Part shown: positions 50,293 through 59,634 of the stretch, piece by piece
Layout: every line of letters begins with the position of its first letter
How positions within the stretch are numbered: position 1 is the first letter of the stretch
Translations under genes and position numbers: made by a program
The notes under the pieces: generated by a model
The model's input: only the letters and a program-made list of their open reading frames with translations
Told to the model about the DNA's origin: nothing
The model's database searches: none
Source of the DNA: JAKACA01 sp963735115
GTDB taxonomy: Bacteria; Actinomycetota; Acidimicrobiia; Acidimicrobiales; Bog-793
Length of the DNA: 64,000 nt
Reading direction: 5' to 3'
NCBI GenBank assembly: GCA_963735115.1
Contig: CAVTJR010000001.1
Location: 992,001-1,056,000 of the forward strand

Positions 50293-51882
50293 TCAGTCGT
50301 AATGACGAAGCAGCGGCCACATCGCTCCCCAGCGGTGTCGCGGCCCCGTGCAGATGTAGATGTGCCCACCCCACTCCTGGTTGTGGAGCCCGGCGCTGTT
50401 GTAGAGCGTGGCCACGACACGAACGTGTCCGAAGAAACGAGAGAGATAGGTGCCGTAGTCGGTAACGTCCACTGGCCCGGGTGCCACGGCGACCACAGTG
50501 GTTGCGTCGGGCTTGCCAGGGCCCCAGAACCACTCGTTGTTCTGTCCGCTGACAGCGATCGGGACACCGGACCCCCGACCCAGCTCGTTGATGGCGCCCG
50601 CCTCTCCGTAATCAGCAGTGAAGATGACAGCATTGGCCCGCTGCCCGGGCGGCAGGGAGTGCCACACCGTGGCTACTGAGCGGACGAGTTCAGGCCAGCC
50701 CACTTCCTCGGCCAAAGCTTGGTTGACCTTGTAGGTCCAACCGATGTCGTTGGCCGGCAGGATGGGAAGCACGAGCGGCAGCGAAAGCGCCGTGCTGAGC
50801 GCAGTCACGGCAAACAGGCGTCGCAAGCGCACGTGGCCGGCGGCCAACCGCCCCTCGATGTGCACCGCCCCGGCAGCCAGCAGAAACACGTAGGCACCAG
50901 CCAGGTAGTAGATCTTCGCCCCGGTGGTGAGCGCAAAGAAGGCAAACAACAGTCCGTAGGCGCATACCAGGGCCCGCCACAGGGGACGGCCTGATCGCCA
51001 GAGGAAGCGAATCCCCGCTACCCATACCCAGATCAGGGCAGGGGTCGCCATGATCGCCTGACCGATGACCCAGTTGCCGACGTTGCCAAGCCCGCCGTTC
51101 ACCTGGTTGAGGCTCCTTGTCATGGCGATCGTGGGCCAGCCATGCGACGCCTGCCACCACAGGTCCGGAAGGGTAAAACAAGCAGCGATTCCAGCGCCGG
51201 CGAGGAACCAGCGGTTGAGGACGAGCCGCCATGCCCCGCTCATGAGCGCCCCTGCGAAGATTGCCACGGCGAAGAAGCCCACGCTGTGCTTGTTGGTGAG
51301 CCCTGCACCGAGTACCAAGCCGCCGACCACCCAAGAGCGCGGGTTGCCGGTGCGGCCGACGTGCACGACCACGAGAGCCAAGGCCGCCCACGCCAGGATG
51401 TCGATCGGCGTCGTGCCCAACGCATGGCCGGCGGCCAGGACCACCGGCATGGTGGCGGTCGCCACAGCCGCGATGACCTGGGCCTGCCGGCCCCCTCCGA
51501 GTTCACGCGCCAGCAAGCCTCCAACGATCGCGGTGGCCGCCGTAGCGAGGGCCGCCCACACACGAAGGCCGAGAAGCGAGACTCCGAAAAGGAACAGGGA
51601 CGCACGTGCCAGCAGCGGAGTCAGGACCGGCTGGTCGACGTACCCACCCTGCAGATGCCGGGCGCAGTCGAGGAAGTACAGCTCGTCCCGATGAAAGCCA
51701 TATCGGCCGGCCAGGGCCATCTCGAGCACGAACAATCCGGCCGCTGTCAGCAGCACTGGCCTGGCGGCAAAACGCTCGAGGGCGCGCTCGGGTATCGGTA
51801 CCTGAGCGCCTGCTGTTGGCAGCGCGGGCATGCCGTCGACGGTGCCGGCGGCCGTCACGGTGGTGTCACCAGAGCGTCGCAA
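50293..51882 (-). CDS. GT39/ArnT-like membrane glycosyltransferase
   Basis: 529 residues with around 11 helices. Family sites: ALAGRYGFHRDELYFLDCARHLQGGYVDQPVLTPLLA (the acidic EL/DE-containing loop near the active site of GT-C enzymes), GLTNKHSVGFF, FTLPDLWWQASHGWPT. C-terminal periplasmic domain with HNQEWGGHIYICTG. It transfers a sugar or mannose-like unit from a polyprenyl donor to a lipid or protein. The start is uncertain: ATG at 51882 overlaps the TetR gene by 28 bp; 51831 is an alternative. Confidence 0.85.
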   Translation of the reverse strand: MRRSGDTTVTAAGTVDGMPALPTAGAQVPIPERALERFAARPVLLTAAGLFVLEMALAGRYGFHRDELYFLDCARHLQGGYVDQPVLTPLLARASLFLFGVSLLGLRVWAALATAATAIVGGLLARELGGGRQAQVIAAVATATMPVVLAAGHALGTTPIDILAWAALALVVVHVGRTGNPRSWVVGGLVLGAGLTNKHSVGFFAVAIFAGALMSGAWRLVLNRWFLAGAGIAACFTLPDLWWQASHGWPTIAMTRSLNQVNGGLGNVGNWVIGQAIMATPALIWVWVAGIRFLWRSGRPLWRALVCAYGLLFAFFALTTGAKIYYLAGAYVFLLAAGAVHIEGRLAAGHVRLRRLFAVTALSTALSLPLVLPILPANDIGWTYKVNQALAEEVGWPELVRSVATVWHSLPPGQRANAVIFTADYGEAGAINELGRGSGVPIAVSGQNNEWFWGPGKPDATTVVAVAPGPVDVTDYGTYLSRFFGHVRVVATLYNSAGLHNQEWGGHIYICTGPRHRWGAMWPLLRHYD

Positions 51883-52550
51883 ACGAACTCGATGACGGTG
51901 CGCCTGGCCAGCCCGTCATCGAACCGCTTCGCGTCGCGGTCATCACGTCGATGCCAGCCGAACCAGGCGGTTGCTTCGGACACGAGCCGTGCAGCGATGT
52001 CAGCGTCGGGCATCGCGCGAAGGTCGCCGGTCCCGGCCCGCTTCGACAGATACCGGGAGAGGGCAGCGTGGCGTTCCGGCCGCCCCCGCCGGAAGTACAT
52101 CTCCTCGAGCTCAGGGAGATCTATTGCGCACCTCTCGATCACCGCGAGTACGGGCCAGAGGCGCTCGATCGTCTCGTACTGTTCCTCGACAATCGCCGCC
52201 AGCTCAGCGCGCATGTCAGCAGGGGCATCGGCGTCGAGGGCGGCGCGCAGAAGCGGCGCACCTGCGGTCCGCCGCAGGCCCTCGCGGATGACCGCCACGG
52301 TCTCGCCAGGTGCCGGCGGTGAGAGCGGGAGGGCCGGCGCGCTCTCGGCCAGGAGGTCGAAGGCGTGCACGAACACGAGGTGGAACAGGGTCTCCTTGCT
52401 CTCGACGTATGTATAGATCGCCCCCGACGACAGGCCGGCGGCGGCCGCCACGTCGGCCATGTGAGTTCGCTGGTAGCCGAGGCGACCGAACGCCCGTGTG
52501 GCGGCATCGGCGATGTGTGCCAGCCGCTCGGGCCGGAGAGGTCGGGCCAT
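51855..52550 (-). CDS. TetR/AcrR-family regulator
   Basis: 231 residues. HTH: LAHIADAATRAFGRLGYQRTHMADVAAAAGLSSGAIYTYVESKETLFHLVF, then a ligand domain (VSEATAWFGWHRRDDRDAKRFDDGLARRTVIEFVCDALV). It overlaps the GT39 gene downstream and is divergent from the MaoC-like gene, so it is a candidate regulator of either. Confidence 0.9.
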   Translation of the reverse strand: MARPLRPERLAHIADAATRAFGRLGYQRTHMADVAAAAGLSSGAIYTYVESKETLFHLVFVHAFDLLAESAPALPLSPPAPGETVAVIREGLRRTAGAPLLRAALDADAPADMRAELAAIVEEQYETIERLWPVLAVIERCAIDLPELEEMYFRRGRPERHAALSRYLSKRAGTGDLRAMPDADIAARLVSEATAWFGWHRRDDRDAKRFDDGLARRTVIEFVCDALVTPP

Positions 52551-52564
52551 CTCAACAGTTATAA

Positions 52565-52585
52565 ACTGAATGAGTCAGTCAGTCA
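52565..52585. promoter_or_regulatory. Operator-like inverted repeat between tetR and the MaoC-like gene
   Basis: ACTGA (52565-52569) and TCAGT (52575-52579) form an inverted repeat in a TCAGTCAGTCA-rich tract, just upstream of the TetR start at 52550. A possible self-regulation site. Confidence 0.4.
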
Positions 52586-52666
52586 ATCCCTGGCGACACA
52601 GCATCCCGGATCAGCGGCGGTCTTCAACGGGGGCGACGTAGCGATCCATAAGCTGACGCGGTGAGG

Positions 52667-53413
52667 ATGGAAGAAGCGGTCCCGTGGTCGATCACTGCTC
52701 GGAACCTTCCCGAGCATGCGAGGAACCCGATCCACACAGACGCCGGAGCGCAGGCCGCCGGCTTCACGCGGGCGCTTGTTGCAGGAGTGACGACCTACGC
52801 TTACTGCTGTCATCCGGTCATCGAGCGGTTCGGGCTCGACTGGGTCTGTTCGGGCGAGGCCGAAGTCCACTTCGTCTCGCCCGTCTCCGATGGCGACCTG
52901 TTGTTGTTCGAGGTGGTCGAACGGAGTGACGGAGGCCTCGACGTTGTGGCGACAACTCCGAGGCAGAGCGGTTCATTGGTGACGATGTCTGCATGGCGGG
53001 GCCATCGGGGCAACTTCGAGCTGCGGCCAGGCGAGCCCCTCGCGCCGATCACGGTGAGACTCTCTGGCGAGTACGGCGCCGACTACGCAGCTCGCGCCGG
53101 CGACGACCAACCCGACTGCGGCCTCGCCGGGGTGCTCCACCCGGCGGTATGGCCAGCGATCGCGAACTCCGTGTTCCGGAGCCAGTTGGTTCGCGGATCG
53201 TGGATCCACACGCGCAGCATCATCCGCCACTTCGCGCTCGCCCCTTCTGGGGCGGAGGCCGAGGTATCAGGCGTGGTCTTTCGTCGCTTTCACCGTCGGG
53301 GCGAGCGCGCCGTCGCCGACGTGGCCGTGCGGGTCGACGGGGCGATTGTTGCGACCCTCGAGCACGAAGCGATCATCGACGTCTCTGCGCCGGCTCCCGA
53401 ACCATCGACGTGA
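52667..53413 (+). CDS. MaoC-like hotdog-fold dehydratase/hydratase
   Basis: 248 residues. The hydratase-like signature HARNPIHTDAGAQAAGFTRALVAGVTTYAY (Asn-Pro-x-His-x-Asp) is followed by VHFVSPVSDGDLLLFEV and a second hotdog half. R-specific enoyl hydratases use the Asp and His for water addition; here they lie in NPIHTD. The gene ends 160 bp before the SDR gene, so together they may act on an acyl substrate. Start ATG at 52667; GTG at 52661. Confidence 0.8.
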   Translation: MEEAVPWSITARNLPEHARNPIHTDAGAQAAGFTRALVAGVTTYAYCCHPVIERFGLDWVCSGEAEVHFVSPVSDGDLLLFEVVERSDGGLDVVATTPRQSGSLVTMSAWRGHRGNFELRPGEPLAPITVRLSGEYGADYAARAGDDQPDCGLAGVLHPAVWPAIANSVFRSQLVRGSWIHTRSIIRHFALAPSGAEAEVSGVVFRRFHRRGERAVADVAVRVDGAIVATLEHEAIIDVSAPAPEPST

Positions 53414-53572
53414 GAGTGCCTGAGATTCGGTGCCGCTCCATGTAGAGAGGAGAGACTTCCAATGAGCGATGTGCAGCCGGCGCGACGCCGACTGATGAAG
53501 GGGGGTTTCGAGCTGTGAGCTGCCCAGTGCCCGCATGATCTGTGGTCTGATTCCGCAAGGGAGGAGCCTGAC

Positions 53573-54376
53573 ATGAACACGAGGGATCATCCCGTAGCGG
53601 TAGTGACTGGCGCGGCGCGTGGCCTCGGGCGAGTGATCGCCTCCACCTTGGCTGATGAGGGCTACACACTTGCCCTGATCGATGTATCGAATCTCGACGC
53701 CACGGTGACCGACCTCGAGTCCCGGGGGGCGATCGTGTGGTCTTCGGCGAGCGACGTGTCCTCAGAAAGCCAAGTGGTCGCCCTGTGTGCCGCAGTACGC
53801 GAGCGTTTCAGCCGCGTCGATGTGCTGGTGAACAACGCCGGGATCTCTCTGCTGGCTCCGGCCGAGAGCACCAGTGCCGCCGCCTTTAAGCGGGTCATCG
53901 ATGTCAACCTCACCGGGCCCTTCCTCTTGTGTCGGGAGTTCGGCGCCTCGATGCTTGCGACCGGTTCCGGTTCCATCGTCAACGTCGCCTCCATCGCCGG
54001 GATCCGAGGTATCTCGCATCGGGTCGCCTACAACGCGTCCAAGCACGGGTTGATTGGTTTGACCTCAACGCTGGCGGCGGAGTGGGGTGGCCGGGGTGTT
54101 CGGGTCAACGCCGTATGCCCAGGGTGGATCAAGACCGAGATGGATGTTGAAGATCAAGCCAGCGGCGGGTATAGCGACGATGACATCGTGAACCAGGTCC
54201 CGCTGCATCGATTCGCCCACAGCGACGACGTGGCGGCAGCTGTGGCCTTCTTGGCAGATCCTCGGAAGAGCTCTTACATCAACGGCGTTGCCCTGCCTGT
54301 CGACGGCGGGTGGTCGGCGGACGCCAGCTGGACGGCGCTGCGAGCTCGCACGCGACTCAAACCGGGAGACCGTTAA
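53573..54376 (+). CDS. Short-chain dehydrogenase/reductase
   Basis: 267 residues of classical SDR type. TGAARGLG cofactor loop, NNAG in VDVLVNNAGISLL, catalytic Ser near VNVASIAGI, and YNASKHG catalytic Tyr/Lys. The D in ALIDVSN after beta2 favours NAD. C-terminus INGVALPVDGGWSADASW is standard. ATG with GGGAGGAG ribosome-binding site. Likely a dehydrogenase for a hydroxy-acyl or alcohol substrate. Confidence 0.92.
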   Translation: MNTRDHPVAVVTGAARGLGRVIASTLADEGYTLALIDVSNLDATVTDLESRGAIVWSSASDVSSESQVVALCAAVRERFSRVDVLVNNAGISLLAPAESTSAAAFKRVIDVNLTGPFLLCREFGASMLATGSGSIVNVASIAGIRGISHRVAYNASKHGLIGLTSTLAAEWGGRGVRVNAVCPGWIKTEMDVEDQASGGYSDDDIVNQVPLHRFAHSDDVAAAVAFLADPRKSSYINGVALPVDGGWSADASWTALRARTRLKPGDR

Positions 54377-54418
54377 GCCTCGGACGGCATGTTGGGCGAT
54401 CGAAAAAGGGCGAGCTCA

Positions 54419-55474
54419 CTAGGCCATCGATCGTGGGGCCGTCGTCCTCCGATCATTGGGTTGGTTCACGCGCCGACGCTGTGTTTCAGAGTCCGCCGTC
54501 AATTGGACAAAGCGGGCAATGTCGACGTTGCCGCCGGAGATCACCAGCCCGACCCGTGCGCCCCTCGCCTCAACTGCACCGTTCAGAAGTGCCGCGATGC
54601 AGACGGCGCCACTGGGTTCGACGACGAGCTTCATGGCCTCGAAGCAGAAGCGCATCGCCGCCACGATGTCGTCTTCGCTCACGAGCACGACTCCGTCCAG
54701 ATTTGCCTGGTTGATAGGGAACGTGAGGGCGCCCGGCACAGGTGTGCGCAGCCCGTCGGCGATCGTCGGGTTCGACTCCGATTTGAGGCGCTCACCGCTC
54801 AGCAAGGAGCGATGCGTGTCGTCGGCGAGCGCCGGCTCAACCCCCACGACCCGGCAACTCGGGGCTAGGGACTTGGCGACGGTGCTGACACCCGCCGCCA
54901 GACCCCCGCCACCGACCGGCACGAGCAGCAGATCCAGTTCCCGCACGTCCTCGAACAGCTCGAGGGCAAGCGTTCCCTGGCCTGCCATCACCTCGTAGTC
55001 GTCAAAGGGGCGAACGAAGCTTGCGCCGGTGCGAGCCACGTAGGCGTCGGCGACGAGGTCGGGTTCGTCGACCTCGGGGTCGTAAGGTCGAATCTCGCCT
55101 CCGAAGCCCGCTATGGCCCGCGTCTTGGCTGTGGCGGCATTGTTCGGAACCACGATGGTCGCTGTCGCACCGACGATGGAGGCGGCGAGGGCTACGGCAG
55201 CACCGTGGTTGCCAGACGAGTACGCCACGATGCCAGCGCGGCGTTCCTCTTCGGTGAGCTGCAGAATCCGATTGAGTGCACCGCGGAACTTGAAGGATCC
55301 CGACCGCTGAAAGTTCTCCGGCTTTACAAACACATGGGCAGCGCAGATCTCATCGAGGGGCGACGATGTCAGCACATCCGTCCGGCGCACGAGACCCCCG
55401 ATCCGATCCGCCGCTGCCTCGATCCGCCCCATCGTCAGCGAAGCGCCGGGCGAAGTGCTTGCTTCACCAGTCAC
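54419..55474 (-). CDS. Serine/threonine dehydratase (threonine ammonia-lyase type)
   Basis: About 351 residues, PLP fold type II. Lys in SGSFKFRGALN binds PLP; SSGNHGAAVA, VPVGGGGLAAG and the late segment (VEPSGAVCIAALLNG, LVISGGNVDI) follow the family. No ACT regulatory domain, so the biodegradative/catabolic type. GTG at 55474 starts inside the end of the upstream ArsR gene, with its stop at 55464. The C-terminal 30 residues look unrelated to relatives and may be read-through. Confidence 0.87.
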   Translation of the reverse strand: MTGEASTSPGASLTMGRIEAAADRIGGLVRRTDVLTSSPLDEICAAHVFVKPENFQRSGSFKFRGALNRILQLTEEERRAGIVAYSSGNHGAAVALAASIVGATATIVVPNNAATAKTRAIAGFGGEIRPYDPEVDEPDLVADAYVARTGASFVRPFDDYEVMAGQGTLALELFEDVRELDLLLVPVGGGGLAAGVSTVAKSLAPSCRVVGVEPALADDTHRSLLSGERLKSESNPTIADGLRTPVPGALTFPINQANLDGVVLVSEDDIVAAMRFCFEAMKLVVEPSGAVCIAALLNGAVEARGARVGLVISGGNVDIARFVQLTADSETQRRRVNQPNDRRTTAPRSMA

Positions 55475-55766
55475 TGCCCAACACATCCTTCGCAGCCGCG
55501 ATGCGGGTTTCGTCGCGTTGGTAGAACACCCATTGCTTGATCCTCTTGCCACGGATAAGCCCGGCTCGGCTCAACACCTTCAGGTGCTCACCGCACGTCG
55601 GCTGACTCACGCGCAGCTTCTCGGCGATGAGGAGTGAGCAGACCCCGTCCGCCACCAGGTCTCCGTCACGCTGTGGTGGGAAGTGTGCCTCTGGATCTCG
55701 CAGCCAGTCCAAGATCATCAACCGCTTGTCGTTGGCGAGAGCTTTCACGACGTCAACGTCGAGCAC
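55464..55766 (-). CDS. ArsR-family transcriptional regulator
   Basis: 100 residues: VLDVDVVKALANDKRLMILDWLRDPEAHF, LIAEKLRVSQPTCGEHLKVLSRAGLIRGKRIKQWVFYQRDE, the ArsR winged helix with no obvious Cys metal site beyond VCSLL and TCGE. GTG at 55766 with a CATAAT-type -10 six bases upstream, suggesting a leaderless mRNA. It overlaps the threonine dehydratase gene. Confidence 0.87.
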   Translation of the reverse strand: MLDVDVVKALANDKRLMILDWLRDPEAHFPPQRDGDLVADGVCSLLIAEKLRVSQPTCGEHLKVLSRAGLIRGKRIKQWVFYQRDETRIAAAKDVLGSDW

Positions 55767-55861
55767 AGAGGCATTATGGCAAGTAGCTAACTGTCTGTCC
55801 AGCGAAGTCGCACCGCTCGAGCCTGCGGGAGGTACTCGCCGGACCGCCCAGGCAGCGTCGG

Positions 55862-56338
55862 CTACCTCCGTCGGAGGTGCCCGAGCCCAACGGTGCATGG
55901 GCTGATGACGTGCGAGGGCACCACGTGGATGTGAGCGAACGCGCCGAGGGCGAGAGCCGGAAGAGCGAACCCGAGGGGTACGACCCCAGCTGCCCACTGG
56001 GTCGCTCGCAGGCAGGCACGGCGGTGCCTGTCCGTCCAGCTCAGGGCGGGAACGCCGTCAGGCCGCGACGCCTCCCCTGCGCACCTGAGGAGGTCGAGCA
56101 CCACATCAACGCCGCCCGAGCTCGTGGCGAGAGCTCGGACTCGCAGCTGCCGCTTGAGTGACTCGATGCGTGCGCGGTATTCGCGACATGGCCGGCATCG
56201 CGCGATGTGAGCGGCGACGACGGCCTCCCCAATTGGTGCCTCTTCGCCGTCTACGAGGGCGGAGATCGCCTCCCGCGCCAGCCGGCACGAGGTGAGCAGG
56301 CCGGCACGGTCGGGTTCAGGCCGCCGCCGCCTCCTCAT
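55862..56338 (-). CDS. zf-HC2-type zinc-finger protein, probable anti-sigma
   Basis: 158 residues. CRLAREAISALVDGEEAPIGEAVVAAHIARCRPCREYRARIESLK gives the H-x3-C-x2-C zinc signature of ZAS anti-sigma proteins. Near the C-terminus one hydrophobic stretch (VVPLGFALPALALGAFAHIHVV) may be a membrane helix. The nearest sigma factor is the divergent ECF gene at 59635; the pair may form a regulatory system, but they are 3 kb apart. Confidence 0.7.
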   Translation of the reverse strand: MRRRRRPEPDRAGLLTSCRLAREAISALVDGEEAPIGEAVVAAHIARCRPCREYRARIESLKRQLRVRALATSSGGVDVVLDLLRCAGEASRPDGVPALSWTDRHRRACLRATQWAAGVVPLGFALPALALGAFAHIHVVPSHVISPCTVGLGHLRRR

Positions 56339-56426
56339 CACGAGACCGCCACCTGAGGGGCTGGGGTGCCGAGGGCGCCGAGCAGCATGGCCCTGACCAA
56401 CCGGAGCATTCGAGGAACCTCGACCC

Positions 56427-57644
56427 TCAGCTCGACGACCCGAATTGAATGGGTACGTTTGCGACCTGCGATCTCGTCCAGTTCCCCGCTCCGGGAGCCA
56501 GCACCCAATCGGTGAAGAGCGTGTCGCGGGCGGCAAGGGCGTCCACCTTGCCCGCCGGCCCGAACGCCAGCGTTTCGGTGCCCGGGGGTGGAGTCGGCAG
56601 GGCATCCCACGCATCGCCGGGGCCCCCTATCACCTCGACGGATTCGGAGGCGTCGGCGGACGACGTAACGAGGAAGAGGCCGCGCCGGCCATCGGGTCCG
56701 AAGGACCGCACCCCTCCCGACCCGACCGCGAGCACGGGCGAGGTCCGCCACCTCGTGTCGCCGTTGCTCCTCCACGCCGCCAGCAGGCCGCTCTCGTGCC
56801 CATCGGAGACGGCGAGCAGGGCGCAGAGACCACCCGTCGTCGGCAGCAGACCGAGGACGTCGACGTTGCCGGCTGCTAACGACGCCGGCAGTGCGGGTCC
56901 GGCGAGCTCCCAGGGACCCTGAGCATCGGAGAAGACGCCGACGATTCCAGCCCGGCGACAGTCTGCTCCGACGATCGGCGTGGAAGCTTGCACGCCGACG
57001 GCCGTGATCGATCCGAGGCCGCAGGCACGCCCGGCCGGCGACGACTGCAGCTCGGTCGAGGTCGTCAGCTCGTTCCACACAGCAAGTTGCCCGGAGCTCT
57101 CCGATACCTCCTCCACGCCGCCGCTGGCAGCGGTGAGGGCCACGGCGCTGCCTCCCGTGCCGATCGCCAGCGCGTCTGGCTGCTTGGCGAGCGCCGCGAT
57201 CGGGGAGGCCGGCGTCCAGGCGCGTCCCCCGTCGGACGTAACGAGGATCGGCGAGAACTCGAGGAGGTTGGCCGGCCGGACGCCCACGGTGAGAGAGAGC
57301 CCGTCCCGAGCCGCCAGCACGAGCCCGCCGTTTGTCGCCACCGCCAGGGCCGAGGAGAGGTCGGACCAGTTCGAGGCGCCACGGGGTCGGAAGAAGAGCT
57401 GCCAGAAGGTGTTGAGCGGCTCGTTGAGGTCGCCCATTGGAACGACGGCCCACGAGCCAGCCGACGTCTCGATCGAGGTGGCCATTGAGAGGCCGGCGGC
57501 AGCCCGGGCGACCGGCCGGCCCGGAGCACCGGTGGCGTGTCCGCAGGCAGCCGTCCCGAGCCCGAGAAGCGTCGTCGTGAGGACTACGAGCGCGCCTCTT
57601 CGCCGGTGCGCATGCGACCGATGGCGGCGCTGCGGGAAGCTCAC
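56427..57644 (-). CDS. Propeller-like lipoprotein
   Basis: 405 residues. Twin-basic N-terminus (RRHRSHAHRRRGALVVLTTTLLGLGTAACG) ending in lipobox GTAAC. The mature part has blade-like repeats: ILVTSDGGRAWTPASPIAAL, WELAGPALPASLAAGNVDVLGLL, RWRTSPVLAVGSGGVRSFGPDGRR and DAWDALPTPPPGTETLAFGPAGK. Asp-box-like SDGGRAW suggests a sialidase-like (BNR) propeller. Its start overlaps the stop of the SCO1 fusion by 4 bp (ATGA), so both belong to one operon. Confidence 0.75.
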   Translation of the reverse strand: MSFPQRRHRSHAHRRRGALVVLTTTLLGLGTAACGHATGAPGRPVARAAAGLSMATSIETSAGSWAVVPMGDLNEPLNTFWQLFFRPRGASNWSDLSSALAVATNGGLVLAARDGLSLTVGVRPANLLEFSPILVTSDGGRAWTPASPIAALAKQPDALAIGTGGSAVALTAASGGVEEVSESSGQLAVWNELTTSTELQSSPAGRACGLGSITAVGVQASTPIVGADCRRAGIVGVFSDAQGPWELAGPALPASLAAGNVDVLGLLPTTGGLCALLAVSDGHESGLLAAWRSNGDTRWRTSPVLAVGSGGVRSFGPDGRRGLFLVTSSADASESVEVIGGPGDAWDALPTPPPGTETLAFGPAGKVDALAARDTLFTDWVLAPGAGNWTRSQVANVPIQFGSSS

Positions 57645-59470
57645 GATCCGAGCACGCTGCGAATGGCGTTCGAGAGGACCACGGCGGAGGAGGATTTCGT
57701 CGTCTGGGTCCCTGGACCCGGGTCCATGTCCAGCACGTATCGCGTGTCGCCCGTCGGATCGATCACATAGGCGATATCACTGTGGGCGATCATCGCCCCA
57801 GCTGGCGAATACTCGACCTGAACACCGAACGAGCTCCAGACGCGATTCAAGGCGGCCGCTGAACCGGTGAGGTAGAGCCAGTTCGGGACGTGCGCGAGGC
57901 CTTCCTGGCGGTCGAAGGCGATCGTATAAGCGGGTGACCGGTAGACCGGGTTGGCGACGATGGCGACGAGCCAGACTCGCTTGGCACTGGCGCCGAGCAA
58001 GCGGTCCGCCTCCCGGAACTCCTGGGCGATGATCGGGCAGTCGGAGACACATACGGGGTCCAGGAACGTCACGGCGATCGCTTTGCCCCGCAGGCTCTGG
58101 AGGGACACCGCCGCTCCGCTCTGATCAGTCAACTGGAAGGCTGGTGCCGGAAGATGGACGGCATCCGGTGTCCCGTCGACGGCCTCGGCGAGGATCGGAT
58201 CCGCGTTCGGGTTCATGGACGCCAGGGCCATCGGCGCAGCGCCGACGAGGGTGATGGCGATGGCGCCGACAGCCCCGAGGACCTGCAAGGTGTAGCGGGG
58301 TCTCGCCGTCAGGCGTTCCCACAACGACGCGTCGGTGGCGCCCGTCGTGATCGGTACCGGCGCGTCGGCGACGGCGGGGACGCGCGTGAGGGCGAGGTAG
58401 CCGGCCGTGAAGATGAGCGCCATCGGGATCATGCTGTTCGGGTCGGTTCCGACGCCGCCAAGGAAGCCGAAGTCCTCGATGAGGACCCAATCGGCCAGAC
58501 ACACGACGATGCCGGCGATGACCGCAGGACGGACGATGGCCGGGCGCCAGCTCAAGAACGCCATCCCTACGGCGGCGAGGAAGATCACAAGGACGAGGTT
58601 GACGGCCCACCCGTGGGCGGCATCGAAGCCAGCGAAACCCGCCACCCAGGAGGACAAGACGTGCGGCTGGGGCGTTTGTGCCATCTGCTGCACCATCGCG
58701 GTGAGGGTCCCGGGGGCGGCGCTCTTGTGCAGCTGGCCGCGCCAGAAGCCTCGACCCGGCCAGGCCTGCAGCACGGCCATTCCCACGAAGAAGAGCCCCA
58801 TGACGCTGAGGACTGCTCGTCCAAGGCGAGGGCTCAGCCAAGCGCGATCGGGCAAGGCGAGCAGCACGCCCGCCAGGCTGTAGAACAGCACCGCCCCAGG
58901 AGCGCCGAATGCCCAGGTGAGACCGGGGGCGAAGACGCCCCCGAAGGCCTCCCCGAAGATCCAGACGATGATCCCCCAGAGAGCGCTCGAGAGGCCGGCG
59001 AGCCGGGACCAGTTCCCCCGCGGGGCAACGAGGAGCCAGACGCCGAGCCCTACCTGGATCCACACGGCCGAAGCGGGCGCCGTGATCGGGTGGTAGCTCC
59101 AGATCGTGGCCCCGAAATTCACAAGGTGCTGCACCCAAGCCGGCGAGGGCGCCGCAGCCGGTCCGATCACCTGAGTCGTCATGCCGAGAGGCATCGATGT
59201 CTGGCCCTGAAGGAAGCCATCGAGGATCCAGATGAGGCCGAAGGCGACGCGAAGGACCCGCCGGGCGAGCGGCTCGGGGTGGCTCCACACCTCGGTCAGG
59301 GCAGTCCCGTCTGCAGCTTTTCGCAGCTGGACGCCACGAAGCAGGTTCCAGGCGACCGCCAGCAGGGCGAGCACGACGAGCACGACGAGGCCCTCACGCA
59401 GCAAGAGGGATTCGAAGGCCGACACGATCGTGGGGTTGTTCGACTGCAGCCCTGTGCTCATCCCTGGCAT
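57641..59470 (-). CDS. Polytopic membrane protein fused to an SCO1/SenC domain
   Basis: 609 residues. The first 420 residues have 9-11 membrane helices (LIWILDGFLQGQTSMPLGMTTQVIGPAA, then WLLVAPRGNWSRLAGLSSALWGIIVWIFGEAFGGVFAPG). The last 170 are a thioredoxin-like SCO domain: APAFQLTDQSGAAVSLQSLRGKAIAVTFLDPVCVSDCPIIAQEF with the CxxxC copper site and a distal His in AMIAHSDIAYVID. SCO proteins deliver copper to cytochrome oxidase CuA; the membrane part may handle a substrate or metal. It is divergent from the sigma gene with a 164-bp gap and overlaps the lipoprotein gene. Confidence 0.87.
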   Translation of the reverse strand: MPGMSTGLQSNNPTIVSAFESLLLREGLVVLVVLALLAVAWNLLRGVQLRKAADGTALTEVWSHPEPLARRVLRVAFGLIWILDGFLQGQTSMPLGMTTQVIGPAAAPSPAWVQHLVNFGATIWSYHPITAPASAVWIQVGLGVWLLVAPRGNWSRLAGLSSALWGIIVWIFGEAFGGVFAPGLTWAFGAPGAVLFYSLAGVLLALPDRAWLSPRLGRAVLSVMGLFFVGMAVLQAWPGRGFWRGQLHKSAAPGTLTAMVQQMAQTPQPHVLSSWVAGFAGFDAAHGWAVNLVLVIFLAAVGMAFLSWRPAIVRPAVIAGIVVCLADWVLIEDFGFLGGVGTDPNSMIPMALIFTAGYLALTRVPAVADAPVPITTGATDASLWERLTARPRYTLQVLGAVGAIAITLVGAAPMALASMNPNADPILAEAVDGTPDAVHLPAPAFQLTDQSGAAVSLQSLRGKAIAVTFLDPVCVSDCPIIAQEFREADRLLGASAKRVWLVAIVANPVYRSPAYTIAFDRQEGLAHVPNWLYLTGSAAALNRVWSSFGVQVEYSPAGAMIAHSDIAYVIDPTGDTRYVLDMDPGPGTQTTKSSSAVVLSNAIRSVLGS

Positions 59471-59634
59471 TGCGGCTGCTCGCTCCCTTCATGGCCGAGG
59501 CGAAAAGAACCCGCCTCTCCAGCTGGGGGTGCGAGGTTTCCCTTCTACGTAGGTAGTGCCTCCAGCCTGCCGCAAAGTTCCGGATCGAGAGGACCGCTCG
59601 GCGTCGCCCGCGTCCACGCAGTACCGTCACGCCG